Shown: positions 10,895 through 23,340 of the stretch, piece after piece
Position numbering within the stretch: position 1 is the first letter of the stretch
Layout: each line of letters begins with the position of its first letter
Position numbers and translations under genes: made by a program
Notes under the pieces: model-generated
Database searches by the model: none
What the model saw: only the letters and a program-made list of their open reading frames with translations
What the model was told of the DNA's origin: nothing
Assembly (NCBI GenBank): GCA_963693085.1
Contig: OY856409.1
Location: forward strand, 1,617,289,711-1,617,353,710
Source: Alisma plantago-aquatica
Lineage: Eukaryota > Streptophyta > Magnoliopsida > Alismatales > Alismataceae
Reading direction: 5' to 3'
DNA: 64,000 nt

Positions 10895-12000
10895 AAACGG
10901 TTTGAAACCGTTTGGGAGCAAACGGTTTCAAGACCATTTGAGATGGTTGACCAAGTGTTGACCGTTTGGGAATTTTGTTCCTAATTATGTAGTCTGATAA
11001 CCCTACAAATTTGAGGGATTAACTCCAAAGGAATCGAGAGTTGAAGGCCAATCAATTAGGCAATCGGATTGAATTATGTGCTGATTTTCAACCTGATTAA
11101 CTTGACCTGGTTGAGCAAACGGTTTCAAGACCGTTTGCGATAGTTGACCAAGCGTTGAACGTTTGGGATTCCTGTTCATAATTATGTTTATTAATAACCC
11201 TCCAAATTTGAGGGATTAACTCCAAAGGAATCGTGAGTTGAAGCCTAATCAATTAGGGAAACCTAATTGGATTAAGTGCTGATTTTCAATCTGATTTAAT
11301 TGAACGTTTTGGGAAAACGGTCTCAAGACCGTTTGAGTGCGTTGACCAAGCATTGACCGTTTGGGATTACTGTTACTAATGATGTGATCTAATGACTTAC
11401 CGAATTTGAGGGATTAACTCCCAAGGAATCATGAGTTGAAGGCTATTCAATTAGGCAAACCCTAATTGAAAATAGTGCTGAAATTCCAATGAGTTAAGTT
11501 GAGATTTTGGGTTGATTAGCCCAAACGGTTTCAAGACCGTTTGGGGATCACCCAAACGGTCTCAAGGCCGTTTGGGGATCACCCCAAGACCATTTGGAGG
11601 TCTGGGGTCAAGTATAGTTGACCAATTGAAGGTCCAAAGGTACTAATCATATTGCAATGTAGTGTTGATCTGTTGATCAACTCGATAGACCAATCCATGA
11701 TGATTTTTCACTAGAATCCAAAGGTTGGATGAGCCAAACGGTCTCAAGACCATTTGGAGCTCATCCAAACGGTCTCAAGACCGTTTGGTGGTCACCGAAG
11801 ACCGTTTGGAGGTCTAGGGTTGAGTATGGTTAGGTGTTTGAAGGTCAAAAGGTACCAAGCTGTTATACAATGCAATGCTGATTCAGTGATCAATCCAATG
11901 ATCCAAACCTTAATTGGATGGCTTGGATTTGAGTGATATGATGGGAAAACGGTCTCAAGACCGTTTGGAGGTCATCCAAACGACCTCAAGACCGTTTGGG
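10895..12000 (+). repeat. Palindromic AAACGG-CCGTTT repeats of the 3' LTR
   Basis: Same family and spacing as in the 5' LTR, with copies near 10897, 10919, 11118, 11316, 11523, 11554, 11736, 11768, 11947 and 11977. A few have single-arm changes that weaken pairing. Confidence 0.88.
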
Positions 12001-12664
12001 GTCAGGTCGTACCCAATTTGGATAATGGTTCAATAGTTTCAAAGTAACCAATCTTGCATTGATGAGTGTTGTTGGATCTTCAATTCCAAACCCTAATTCA
12101 ACTGAATCAAGCCCTAATTGATGACCAATTGAGGGTCAATTGAGGGTCAAATTAGTTGAAGGTTGACCTATTAAACTCAATTGAAGTATGAGAATAGGTC
12201 CAATTGATGATTGGTTCCATGAGTTCAATGGTTGAAGGTCCAATGCAATCAATTGAAACACAATTAGTAGCATGATTGATGATCAACTTCAAAGCTCTAA
12301 TTGGTGTTTATAAACCCTAATTCCATTGAGATCAGACCATAATTGAAGTCCCAATTGAGGGGTGAGCCATGATTCAAATGATGATTGAGTTGATGATCCA
12401 ATTGGTTGAAGTTCCATTGATTAGAATTGAGTGTGGTTCAATTTGGTTAATTCAATTGGATATCTCATGTTATTGAAGGTCTAATTGATCAAACCTTTTT
12501 GAAAACCTAATGTGATTAGGTGGGAGATACCTTTAATGGTACTAGTCATTAATGCATAACAAATGCATGGACCCAATACATGATGTAAACTCAAATTGAG
12601 GCTGATTCAATGTATAACCTTAATAAGAGGTTGTCTACATGTGAAATCACTAATTAGGATGTTA

Positions 12665-12833
12665 GTAAACCCTAGTTGAGGGTGTATCCTTATGAAACCC
12701 TAGTCGAGGGTGTATCATTGTGAACCCTGGTTGAGGGTGTAACCTTGTGAAACCCTAGTGGAGGGTGTATCATTGTGAACCCTGGTTGAGGGTGTATCCT
12801 TGTGAAACCCTAATTGAGGGTGTATCATTGTGA
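12665..12833 (+). repeat. ~29-bp tandem repeat of the 3' LTR
   Basis: Counterpart of 5691-5860, again about six units with ACCCT/AGGGT stems and variable loops. Confidence 0.88.
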
Positions 12834-13752
12834 TTGTTTATAGGCAACTTTATAATAAAGTTATGCCTTAAACTAAGATAAGTCCATATCATGTGAGATA
12901 GCTGGACAATTCTAATGTGTGGCCTATGCATTATATGCTAAGGGTGAGTATTCTGTGATGGAATGTATTAAGAGGGGAAATACCTTAATACAAGATAAAG
13001 TTGGTTAACTCAAGAGGGTCTGAATTAATGAGAAATGGGAAACCCTAACCCTGGTAAGGGAATAGTGGTGTTACCCTTGAATAATGATGTTATATATTGT
13101 TTTGCATGGTGTTGATACGAAATTGATGTATCATCATCTGTACTAACCATGCAGGTATGATGTGATGATGAACATAGCCATGTATGAGATATGACATTTT
13201 ATGTATTGACATTGTTTATTGGGCCTTATGTGCCATGCTATACCTTATTGCCTAGTATGAGGTAATAAGAGAAGTAATGGGCCTTAAGTGCCATGAGAAG
13301 ATGTTAATGTAATAAGCATCATATTTACCTTGGTCAGGTGACCTGAAGGTGATAATTACCTGAAAAAGTGGTAATAATGCTCAATGATGAGCTAAGGGTT
13401 TGAATACCCAGAACCATATGATTATGGCATTGAGTTGCAAAGGAATGAAAATTCCCAGTATTGAAATGAGGGACTGAGATCCCCATGTCTTATAAAGACT
13501 GAGAAGTGATTAATGGAAATAGTACATGTTTTCTTTATAGCATTTGTCTTATTAAGTTATGTTTGGAAACTTGGCTGATGCTAAAAGAATATGATAATGT
13601 ACTTAATTAATCAAGTGATACCATATAATGTAGTTGCCCTGATCACAGATCCATCAGCGTCAGAATAGCTGAATGGTGAAACGAGTTTACTCGGAACGCA
13701 TATTTTTGAATATGTGGGGGTAATTGGGCAATTATATCCTTATGCCCCATAG

Positions 13753-13903
13753 GCATTGCTACGGGCTATGTCCTATGAACGGGATTGGTTACGGACCATA
13801 CCCCAATAAGAGCATGGCTATGGGCCATGACTCCACAAAATAATATCGGGCATTGGCTACGGGCCATATCCTGAAGAGAGTATATGCTATGGGCTATAAC
13901 TCT
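13753..13903 (+). repeat. TGGC-TACGG-GCCA hairpin repeat of the 3' LTR
   Basis: Counterpart of 6781-6932; one unit reads TGGC-TATGG-GCCA, a change confined to the loop. Confidence 0.75.
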
Positions 13904-14921
13904 AATAGCGATGTTGCCAGTATACCCTGGAAAGCTATCTAGAAGAGACACAAGATGTCCTGCATGTTATCTCGTACTGACCGAGATAGTTGAGGTCATG
14001 GGAATCCGGCTCTTCCATTTACCTATGTGTGGTACTGATGCTTTACATAACCGTGGTCGGTTGGAGTATGAGCGGTATACCTCATCTCCTCAGGGCATAA
14101 GTATGATTGTAAAACGTAATCAGCCGTGTAGCATATTTGCTTAGGGTTGAATTGCGAGAATCAATGGTTGATGATACATGGTCTATTATATCATAGTTAG
14201 ATAAATGATATACATGTTCTTAATATTCCTTCTTAAATGAATGACTTGCTGCTTAATCAAGTTATAATTGAAATGATTGCATAGAGAATACTGCTCTGCA
14301 TATCTTATTCAATGATTTACCTGCTGTTGAGTAAATATAATTCTACTGCTCAGTGTTATTCTATTATCGGCAATAACAATGTTTCTGGCAGAGAGTTATA
14401 TCTCTCGCTGGGACAATTTTTATAATTGTCTCACCCCCGTGGGATTAAATTTTTAGGTAACCGCCGACGAAAAGGAAAGGAACCTATTACAGAGGAAGAG
14501 CAGCAGCAGCAGTAGCAGGGACAACAGTAAATCCCAGGTGGGGATATGAGCTGTCAAGTTGTATATAGAAAGTCCTATGAGTCGTCTCTGTACTCTCGGG
14601 TCCTAGGAGTAATGTTTTGATGGATCGATCTGAGATTTTGGCTTTAAGCCTCGAGGATTTTATACTACCTATGTACAGTTAAGACAGAGTAGTTGATGTT
14701 TGTATTCCTCGAGAAGTTATAGTACATGATATGTATATATGAACCAAGATGTAAGGTTTTACTTTGGTTCTGAATGAAATAGTTTTCCTGTGAATGGATC
14801 TCTTTGCAAATGGTTTTAATTTTCACTGATTTTTGCTAATCTGCTGCAACTGATTTGCTTCCGCATGTTTTATTATTGTTAATGACACTTGTTATCTTAA
14901 ATGATGGTGGGTGTCGTCACA

Positions 14922-14926
14922 TAGAT
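14922..14926. repeat. 3' target site duplication TAGAT
   Basis: Exact match to 2440-2444, directly after the terminal CA of the 3' LTR. Confidence 0.95.
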
Positions 14927-15850
14927 CACGGGTGAGAAATGGGGTGGATAAAAGTTCTAGCGCCACAAACCTAGATGATCGTGGCAACCTAGGGCAAGAA
15001 GTGGCATTTTCTGCATAGGGTGCCACTCAGAACAAACTAGGGTTTTATGGAAATGGGATGCAATGGCAAGTTCAATTCTAGAGAAACTTCTTGGAATGAT
15101 GGCAATAAGAGGAGAAACGGTAGGATAACTAGTCGATCGAGGGAGTGCTTCTCACTACAGGTGCTAGCGGGGGGATCAGAATGTAGGAGACATAGTTCGA
15201 CCTTTGATCTTTATTCTATGGATCTATGGATTCCAAGCATCATTAAAAAATCCATTATACCTAACACAACATGTGATAGTGAGTAAATAATGTGCTTTGC
15301 ACATAATTAGAACAATCGTTGGTGATTTCATTGAATTTTTCTCAATTAACCTAGTACAACTATACTTCTCTTTCTTAAATTAGTTTTTAGGAGAAAATTA
15401 AGTCTAATTAATATAAAAATTTATAACTAGGGTAATTATGTTCTGACAAACAAAAATTTGGGTTTAAGTTTGCATTTTAAGGTTACTTGTTTTGTATTTT
15501 CCCCATTATACACTAATCATTTAATTATGATATCAAGCTTAACCTAATAGTTAATTATGGTTAATCCTCTTATGATATCTTCAATTCTTGCAGTCTAAGA
15601 TCCTAGGGTCATACTAGGGAATTCAACTATGATTGGTACTATAATTTATTATTATTATTCACCAATTTCTCATACTTCAATTATAAGGGTTATTACATCC
15701 TAAGATTTCATGTCCATGGGTTATCGATGAGTCAAATAGGGGTATTAGATCAAAACAAGGTCTAATCTACCCTAAAATAGGAAGTTATGAGTAATAAGAG
15801 GTGTCTAATTTGAAAGGGTCAAGAAAAGGGAAGTAGGGGCCTAGCAGAAT
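14927..15850. other. Spacer; probably the rest of the element interrupted at 2440
   Basis: The first ~350 bases are moderately GC-rich and should be the continuation of the Athila-type element, because the TAGAT duplication joins them. I could not recognise domains on either strand. From about 15300 the sequence is AT-rich with no coding signal that I can see. Confidence 0.4.
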
Positions 15851-15952
15851 AGAGGATTAACATATATGCCTAGTATTGAGTATGTTATAGCATCTAACAT
15901 CACCAACACCACCACCCATATATTTCCCTTCCTCCATCTCTACTTCTCTCCC

Positions 15953-16800
15953 ATGGATAGTCTGTCTGGGGTGCTCGACACCAGGAGGCTTCCATTATCT
16001 GACCAACAAGTCGATAGCAAATAATGTAGATCTTGGGCTGAAATTGTGTCCAAGTGAATGGCGATGTAGTGAAACTATCGTATGATGTTGATTCCCAAAG
16101 ATATGAAGGAGTATTTCTTCATGAAAAATAATAGCCAACCAAAGATGAAGTTTTCTAGACTAGTGCAAGAAATATTGTTAAGTTTCATAGATGCTCGATA
16201 GTTGTGCAGTTACTAGGAAAAAAGTACTTCATCCAACATGTGTATGGATGGATGTTGAGAATGTGGAAACCAAAAGGGGAGCTCCAACTTTCTCTTCTCA
16301 AAGATGTCTTGTTCCTGGTGAGGTTCATGACAAAGGAAGACACGAAGTTCTCCATCGAATAAGGTCCATGGTTCCTGGACAACCAATTAGTGTTGACTCG
16401 TAAGTGGACTCCACAGGCAGATGTATGGTGCATTTTTCTCAGCTTACCACCTACATAGGCCAACTTTCCTAATATGAGTCAACACTGGACAAGGAGAGTG
16501 ATGACCATCATTGGTTACATGATGTGGTCATCCAAGGTTGTTGATTTCTAGCTTGATAAGAAGAACACAGGGTGCACCATCTCCACATAGAGTTCAATGT
16601 TGATAAGAAGTCGTCTCCTATGGTGATGGTTGAAATGTTAAATGATCAGTAATTTTATATTTGCATTGAATATAATGCCATTTCTAAACAATGTCCTGCT
16701 TCCAATGTGTTCAGACATATGTCTAGGGGATGCCCTGGAGCATGGGAGGTTCACATAAAGCTACCAATTGCTTAGGGGAGATCTAAGACCCATCGAACAA
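15953..16800 (+). pseudogene. LINE ORF1 (DUF4283-like) remnant
   Basis: The first ATG (15953) begins an SGVLDTRRLPLSDQQ-like segment, and RSWAEIVS follows near 16030, recalling the start of plant L1 ORF1. The clearest match is near 16300-16430: DVLFLVRFMTKEDTKF then GPWFLDNQLVLTRKWTP, the hallmark of the DUF4283 RNA-binding domain of plant LINE ORF1 and Ty1-derived host proteins. Several stops and frameshifts break it. The family's CCHC finger is not recognisable. Confidence 0.65.
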
Positions 16801-17219
16801 AAAGGAGAATAAATAGGAAAGGGAACAACCAAAATTTCCAAGAAGGGTCCATGCAGCTAGTGGGTGATGATGTCATTGCTATGATTGACAAAGACCTGGA
16901 AGTGAAGGAGGTAATCCCATAGGGTGAATCAGTTGCAGTCATAGCTGAGGAAACTAATATGGGTCCCAATGCAGGACATGGTGTGGTAGTTGTGAATCCA
17001 ATTCTTGATTCTTTGGCTATAGACTTGGGAAAGGAATATGAGGAATGCTTTGAAGGATCGGTGAACACATTTCATATTTTTAAATGGCTCCTAGTGCTAG
17101 GTGCATTGCAACTAGGAGAAACATCAATTGTGAGAAAAACTACCAAGGCAGAGGTAGGGGCAGAGGTGACATTATTGTTGTAAGGGAGGAGGAAAACCAA
17201 ATCTTATTAATGAAGATAA

Positions 17220-17720
17220 TGGTGTGTAATGTCTGAGGGGCTTCTCTTCCGGCTTAGTAGAGAACCCTCAGATAGATTATCATGGAAAGGAATATTGGGC
17301 TAGCACTCTCTCTTGAAACTAAAATCAAAAGAGAAGTGGGGCACAAGGTGAGGGGTGTTCCCTAATGGTTGGAATTTTGACTATAACTCGGAGTTGGTAG
17401 AAGGTGGTAAAACCATTGTTGGTTGGAATCTGCTTATATGGGATGTCCAAATGATCCATGGGATTGATCAGTTCATGACCATCAGTTGTATCAATAGAGG
17501 TGGTTTTCACTATTTGATTTCTATGTTTTATGGATCCAATTCAAAGATGGATAGAAGGAGGGTGTGGGACACTATGGTCCATAAAACACAACAGGCCCTT
17601 ACTATGTAATAGGTGACTTCAATCATGTAAGGATACCAATGTAGAAAATGGGTGGGCAACCGATTCCTAAAGATTCAATGTTGTTGTCAATGCTATCGGG
17701 CTTATGAAATTAAATATGAA
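17220..17720 (+). pseudogene. LINE ORF2 endonuclease remnant
   Basis: An 84-codon open stretch (17355-17609) plus flanking frames resembles the APE-type endonuclease of plant L1. It shows a strand pattern ending in an FYGSN-like turn (family: YG or YASN), followed by GDFNHV at 17612-17629. GDFN is the conserved catalytic-loop motif of these nucleases. Frameshifts separate the parts. The endonuclease nicks target DNA for target-primed reverse transcription; this copy is inactive. Confidence 0.7.
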
Positions 17721-17947
17721 AGGAGGACTCACCACTTGGGAATGAAAAAAAGATATAAGTTAGAAGAATATACAATTATCTAGACCAAAATATGGTATAT
17801 GAATCCTGGTTAGATATATTTCTAGAGGATGTGTAGCTAGGGGTGCATCCCAACAAAAACCATGTGTGGATGGAGATCGATTAGATTTCCCATCAAGCTC
17901 TTGATTGTCCCTTTTGTTTCCTGAATCACTAGCTTCATGTCCTAGCT

Positions 17948-18466
17948 TTGGAGGGGTGTTCAAAGAGGTGTGGAGTCAATATGTGGGCGGAAATCCATTT
18001 TTTTGCAGTGGAGAAACTCAACAAAATTAAGGAGGCACTGAAAAGATGGTATAAAGACTTGGCAGATTTGCCTAAGCTAATTAGGGAAGCCAGATCAGAT
18101 TTTGAGGGTGCGGATAAGAAGATAAGGTTGGCCCCAACCTCTGAAGTTCTTATGATGAAAGAAGAATTAGCTAGAAAATGGGTCATTCAACTAGAGAAAG
18201 CTCAAAAAATGAATTTTTGGCAACATAGTAGATTGAAATGGATCAAGAATGGCAACAAAAACTCAAAGGTCTACCATGATTCTATGATAAGAAATAACAT
18301 AAAAGATCATATCCATATCTTTATTGATACACATGGAGCTATGGTGGATGAGGATGCCAAGATCGATGAGTTGGTAGTGAATTATGTTTCTGACCTATAC
18401 ACAAAATGGCAGTGGCTCTTAGTCTCCTACTTTGGTTGGTTGAAGGGTGACAAAGTACATGAATAG
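17948..18466 (+). pseudogene. LINE ORF2 linker between endonuclease and RT
   Basis: A 172-codon open frame holds a lysine-rich, probably helical region and then FWQHSRLKWIKNGNKNSK. This matches the [22 protein letters not shown] block before RT in plant L1 elements. VVNYVSDLYT near the end matches the family's YFxxLFT segment. The open frame is longer than its neighbours by chance; upstream and downstream parts are broken. Confidence 0.75.
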
Positions 18467-18569
18467 AGACCTTATGAAGTTGTCCACTAATGATGAAATC
18501 CCGAAAACAACTTTATCTATAGGAGCTTCCAAGGTTGCATGACCTAATGGTTCAATGTAGAGTTGTTTC

Positions 18570-19345
18570 ACTCTTGTTGGAACATTATGGGGAGTGACAT
18601 GTGCAAGACAGTGAGATGGTCAGTTGAGCCAACCATGATTTCATTAAATTGATCCCAAAAAACATTACGGATGCTGCCATGAGGGATTTTTGACCTATCA
18701 CTTGTTCTTCTATCATATACAAGACCGTATCTAAGGTGATTTTAGGGAGGCTCAAGAATATCCTTCCCAAGGTGGTATATGTTAATTAGTCTTCCTTTAT
18801 CCAAGGTAGATCGATATCTGATAATGCCTTGCTTGTTGTAGAGTTCCTTCTTGATTTGGAAGTTAAAAATAGATCCAAGAAAGTGTGCTTGAAGCTGGAC
18901 ATTTCTAATGTATACATCATGTTAAATGGAGTGGCCTATTAAGCACTATGCAGGCTTTGGGGTTCTCAATCAGATTCATAGAGATGATCAAGAAATGTTT
19001 GGAGACCACATTGTTTTCTTTTCTAGCTAATGGGGTGCCTAAAGGATTCTTCAAAGAATCAAATGGGCTTGGATAGGGGCTCCTATATCCCATCTTCTCT
19101 TCACCTTGATTATGGAGAAACTCGCAAATATGAAGGAGCTAAATGAAATAGGAACATTACAAGATTTAGGGCACCAAGGTCAACACATACATGATATTTG
19201 TTTATGATGTTTTGTTCTTCATTATCAGTCATGCCAACTTTTTGAAGGGTGTTAGAAATATTCTCAAAGAGTTTGGTGATCTAACTTGTGTGTATATCAG
19301 TGAAATTAACTCATAAGTATTCCTATCCAAATCAAGGCGATTTGT
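18570..19345 (+). pseudogene. LINE ORF2 reverse transcriptase remnant
   Basis: FIKLIPKNITDAAMRDF, PITCSSIIYKTVSKVILGRL, SSFIQGRSISDNALL and LKLDISN follow the L1 RT order (LIPK, RPISLCNVxYKIISKVLANRL, QSAFVxGRxISDN, LKLDMSKAYD). The aspartates of the YxDD box lie in a damaged stretch around 19195-19215 (family FADD; here FMMF or VYDV depending on frame). It ends near a FLSKS-like motif at about 19325. Multiple stops; inactive. Confidence 0.75.
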
Positions 19346-19520
19346 TGTCCCTCCCCCCCTTTCTTCTTTTTTAGGGTTTCATTATCCTAATTCTTTTGTT
19401 TTTGTTTTTTGGGCCTCTTTGTCCATTGTTGATTATTTTTTTGGCCACACTTCCTATCTAGAGATTATTGTTCACTTCACTTTTTTTAAATAAAAATATA
19501 ATATAACTTTAAAAAAAAAC

Positions 19521-20067
19521 AAAGGAAAAAAAAGATCACAAAAAACACAAAACTATAAATGATGAACAATAGGTGTAGGTTAAAAATGAAATATGATATT
19601 TCTTGAAAACATTTTACTATTATTTGTTTATCCACATATCTGAGACAATCATGAATCATGGACTTTCTTTTGAAATTACTAAAACCCATCACATGCACTT
19701 CGCATGCTTATAAACCCATGTATCTTGGAAAGGGTTCCAACCCCAAGTTGGACCCCTAAAAATGATATGTGATACCTATAAATATACTAGAATAACATTA
19801 AGATGGACCTCAAAAGGCCTTTAAAACATCTCACTCTTCTATCAATCACTACTGATTGCGACTGCAATAGTCACGAGGTGTATTGGTAGCAGTACATCCA
19901 TCCACTAAACTCAAAGATTGACCCATAAAGAAGATACATGTCATGTTGTAGCGAGGACATAATGTGGATCTAATTGCATGAAATAAAAGAGGAGGGCTAT
20001 ATAGTTCCTATGCATATATCTTATCTTTTCTACTAAAGTACTATTCTAACCCATTTCCATGAGCATA
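19521..20067. other. AT-rich spacer, probably 5' part of the Tat/Ogre element
   Basis: No coding signal that I can see. A TATAAATA at about 19776-19783 followed by CACTCTTCTATCAATCACTA recalls an LTR promoter, but no second copy is available to define an LTR. Confidence 0.3.
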
Positions 20068-20430
20068 TTCAAACAATCTTTTTCAAAGGTTGACAATCTC
20101 AAACTCGAACAATCTTTTTAAAAGATCAATAATCACAAATTTGAACAACATTTTTCAAAGATTAACAATCTCAAATTTGAACAATATTTTTTAAAGATCA
20201 ACAATCTCAAAATGAATCCATATTTTAAAGATTAACAATTCAAACAATATTTTTCATTCAAATAATATTTTCAAAGATTAAAAGTAACAAACTTGAATAA
20301 TATTTTCTGAAGAGTAACAATCTCAAATTCAAATAATCTTTTTCAAAGATTAACAATTCAAACTATCTTTTTCAAATATTAACTATATCAAATTCAAACA
20401 AATTTTTCCAAAGGTTAACAAACTCGAGTC
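20068..20430 (+). repeat. Degenerate tandem array, ~35-45 bp units
   Basis: Repeated units of the form AACAATCTTTTTCAAAGATT followed by AACAATCTCAAATT, about eight to nine copies with indels. It lies upstream of the gag remnant in the presumed 5' untranslated part. Confidence 0.75.
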
Positions 20431-20479
20431 CATACTTGAAACTTAGGAAAATAAGAGGGTTACACCATGTCATGGAAAA

Positions 20480-20690
20480 TAATTCTCTAATGTTGGGTCC
20501 TCCCACCATGGTCCTAGATTATGACCTTAAACTAATACCAAATAAACTTCAAATCCTTTTGGGTCCTAGACATGACCTAAAACTGGCCCAATCATACCCT
20601 TTATGAATTTTAGTTTTTGAATCATGCAACTTAATCATACACTTAATATTCCTAAATGGGGTCATGGACGATGACCTCATACTAGCACAC
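20480..20690 (+). repeat. GGTCCTAGA-type ~60-bp units near the 5' side of the Tat element
   Basis: About three units with GGTCCTAGA, a GACCTTAAACTA or GACCTAAAACTG motif, and a pyrimidine-rich linker. The same unit type occurs in larger number at 35350-35990 beyond the integrase, so the element carries related repeats on both sides of its coding region. Confidence 0.7.
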
Positions 20691-21855
20691 AACCTCTCGC
20701 TGAACATTGCAATACAGGAGAAGAAAAGCTAAGACTTCCTCCTTGCCAACCGTTTCTCACAAGAACTCCCTGGAGAACCCCTTCAAACTAGATGAAACAT
20801 GGGTTTCATGGTTGCTGCCAAGGGTCTCGATTTGGTTACCCCACTGGAAGAGGATGCCCTGAGGAAGAAAAAAGATTGATTGAGCACAACCACTAACCCA
20901 ATGAGGGCTACCTTAATCTTGACCAACCACTCAAACCCCCACCTTCCATCCTAATTCAGATGCTTGTTTGGAACAATTACTAGAGGAACAACATATCCAC
21001 CATCTTTTTATTCTCTACCATGGCATTGGAAAGTGTGTTGGATACAAAAGTGGATAAGTTCCCACGTATAGCCCATGATTGGGGCTAGAACGATCACCAA
21101 AAAACTATAGGTGGATTTCATCAAGAGTGGATCCCAAGAAATCAAGGATCATTCTGGTCATACACTTCCCTTACCATGGAGGATGCCTTTAATTTTTTGT
21201 CTGATAGAATGTTTCTAGAGGGACTCATCCTCAAGCATGTAGCATTTTCTCATAATATTACACCCAAATTTTGAATCTTGCTAATGTTTGTTTCAAGACA
21301 TCACAGGAAAAGAAAGAGGCCTATATCTCACCCGGTCTTGCCAGCGAAAAGTCTAGATGACTAGGAACAATAGTATAACTTGTCAATTTGATAGTACCTC
21401 TAAGGAGGATGTTGTCCACAACAAGCAAGACAAACTGAAAAGGGTGGAGAAATGCAAGGAAACTACAATCATGCTAGAGACAAAAACTACTCAAGAAGGA
21501 CATCCACATAAACAACTTTCCTACATACATTTCCTACCTCCACCAAGATCAACATGTGCAGAAGGGTGACACTATTTGAGATTCACCAGACAAGGAGCTA
21601 CACATGTCATGTCATCCTTGTAATTCCATCTGTATGATGTGTGGGTTCCTACCCACTTGATCTTGAAGTATCTCTACTTGGGATCTACAAGAGTCCATTG
21701 TTCGAGAACAATGGGGCAATCTCGATACTACAAAAAGCAACAATGCCTTTCTCAATTCATAAAGGAGAAGTCATATGAAAAAATAAAGAAGGGGTTGTAA
21801 CTGCATCAGGAGACTCCCAAGGGGTCGAGAAGGAAAACACCATAAAAAGGTTCAA

Positions 21856-23340
21856 ATGCAACATCTTAATGGCCAAGGACCAATCCCCAACTTGCACTCT
21901 ATGTATCCACCATCTCACTCCTGGTACAATCCGTACATAGGAGAAGGGTATGGATTTCCACCACCTAGATACATGGCATCGCCAACAATAATCAAACCAC
22001 TAGTCATATCCAAGGTGGCCACACATCAAGAAGCTATCACATAGGAGCCCACTTTTGTAAATCCCCTACTTCTTGAGATCATGTAAAAGATTAAACTACA
22101 AGAAGGGAAGCATGACATCAGGAAGATATTCAGTGAGATCTACCACTTTCCAAACAAGAAGCTTCCTAACAACTTCGATATGCCAAAATTCAATGAGTAC
22201 TCCACAAAGGGGGATACCAGGGCTCACATCAAGGTGTATTGGTCAGATATGGTGGAAGTACATGAAAACGACATGGTTTTGATATGCTATTTCACAAGGA
22301 CCCTGACTATTCCTGTGTTGGCCTGATACAACAAACATGACATGACTTCCATCACCACATGGGCCAAAATGGTTGAGATTTTATTGATCAATATGTTCAG
22401 AATCAAGACCATCTCCCAACCAAGGAGTAGTTGGACATGATGCAACATAACACGATCGAAAGATTCTTTGAGTTTGTTGGAAAGTGGAGAGAGCTTGCTT
22501 CTCAGTTGGAGTTCATGCATACAAATAATAAGGCCTTCGACATGGTGATTAGATCTGCCACTCCAACCCTCACTACCCACTATCTCTGTAAACATACAAC
22601 ATCTTCCTAGAGTGCATATAAGTAGGTGTATGAATTGGAAATACAATCAAGAGGGTGGTCTATCAAAAAACATGTCTCACTTTCTAGCCCTTTCCTACCT
22701 CCTTAATGACTAATAAGAAGTCAAAATGGACAAAAATAAAGACATTAGATGCCATGTGGGATTAATGCTCATCCCTATCGGAATGGGTAAGCAACAATCG
22801 CCAAGTAAAAATGTCTCATTAGTGTAGACGTCAATGACACAAGCACTCCATGCCCCGAAACCTCAAGAACAACAGGCTCATGTGATGCCACCCAATTACC
22901 TACCACAATACATGCCCTCACAATATGCATCTCTGCCAAACAACTAACACAGGTGCACACAAACACTTTTCTAGATAACAAAGCAATAGATTTCCACAAA
23001 AACTCCTCTAATAATGAGTAATATGACATCTCATGATGAGCCAACAACTACTGATCCATCAGTATATGATCATTCCAAACCAAAGAGGAAGTTCACCCCT
23101 TTGGGATCTTCCCTCAGTACTATCTGACCAAATATCAAGCATCTACTCAAATTTCTAATCATAAGAGATCCTCTAGATCCCTTGCCAAAGAGATACAACG
23201 TCAATGCCTTCTATGACTTCCTTTAAGAAAAGGGCCACAAGACATATTCTTGCATAACACTCAAACATGCCCTACAAGACCTGATTGATACTAGGGAAGT
23301 CCATATAGTCACCTCAGAAGATGTACCTTCATCATGATAA
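21856..23340 (+). pseudogene. gag: Tat/Ogre-type Gag remnant
   Basis: A proline- and tyrosine-rich leader (21856-22044) precedes a Retrotrans_gag-like block near 22170-22600. PKFNEYSTKGDTRAHIKVYW matches the family's FDGTGDPKAHLRMY, and YFTRTLT matches YFQRSLT. The C-terminal part, about 23080-23330, has RKFTPLG, EKGHKTYSC and HALQDLID, matching the RQFTPLG, HxxGHDTxxC and EIQDLID blocks characteristic of Tat/Ogre gag. Stops and frame changes throughout. Gag would form the particle core. Confidence 0.75.

Larger units (their letters stand above)
2445..14921 (+). mobile_element. Non-autonomous gag-only LTR retrotransposon with ~5.5-kb LTRs (Tekay/Del-like)
   Basis: The element is 12,477 bp with LTRs of 5504 and 5505 bp, which leaves an internal region of only 1468 bp. 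It starts with TG, ends with CA and is flanked by TAGAT on both sides. The primer site matches initiator Met tRNA. A purine tract precedes the 3' LTR, and LTR start, primer site and gag all resemble the chromovirus lineage Tekay/Del. Only gag is present; RT, RNase H and integrase are absent, so movement would need enzymes supplied by another element. By eye the two LTRs differ at about 14 positions in the first ~490 bases, so the insertion is not very recent but well preserved. Confidence 0.93.
9417..14921 (+). repeat. 3' LTR, 5505 bp
   Basis: Colinear copy of 2445-7948 starting TGTAACATCC and ending GTCGTCACA. It carries the same TATA-like box (10311-10320), hairpin repeats (about 10895-12000), 29-bp array (12665-12833) and TGGC-type hairpins (13753-13903). 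At 11554, the equivalent of the 5' LTR copy at 4580, the palindrome has the more common CTC form. Confidence 0.95.
15850..19520 (+). mobile_element. Degenerate plant L1-type LINE
   Basis: ORF1 and ORF2 remnants follow each other in the plant L1 order: DUF4283-like ORF1, endonuclease, linker and RT. RT-coding sequence stops near 19345, well before the usual C-terminal domain. A T-rich stretch containing GGGCCTCTTTG and then an A-run at 19512-19520 follow, resembling a LINE 3' end, so an internal deletion is likely. The 5' boundary is approximate and I found no convincing target duplication. Confidence 0.75.
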
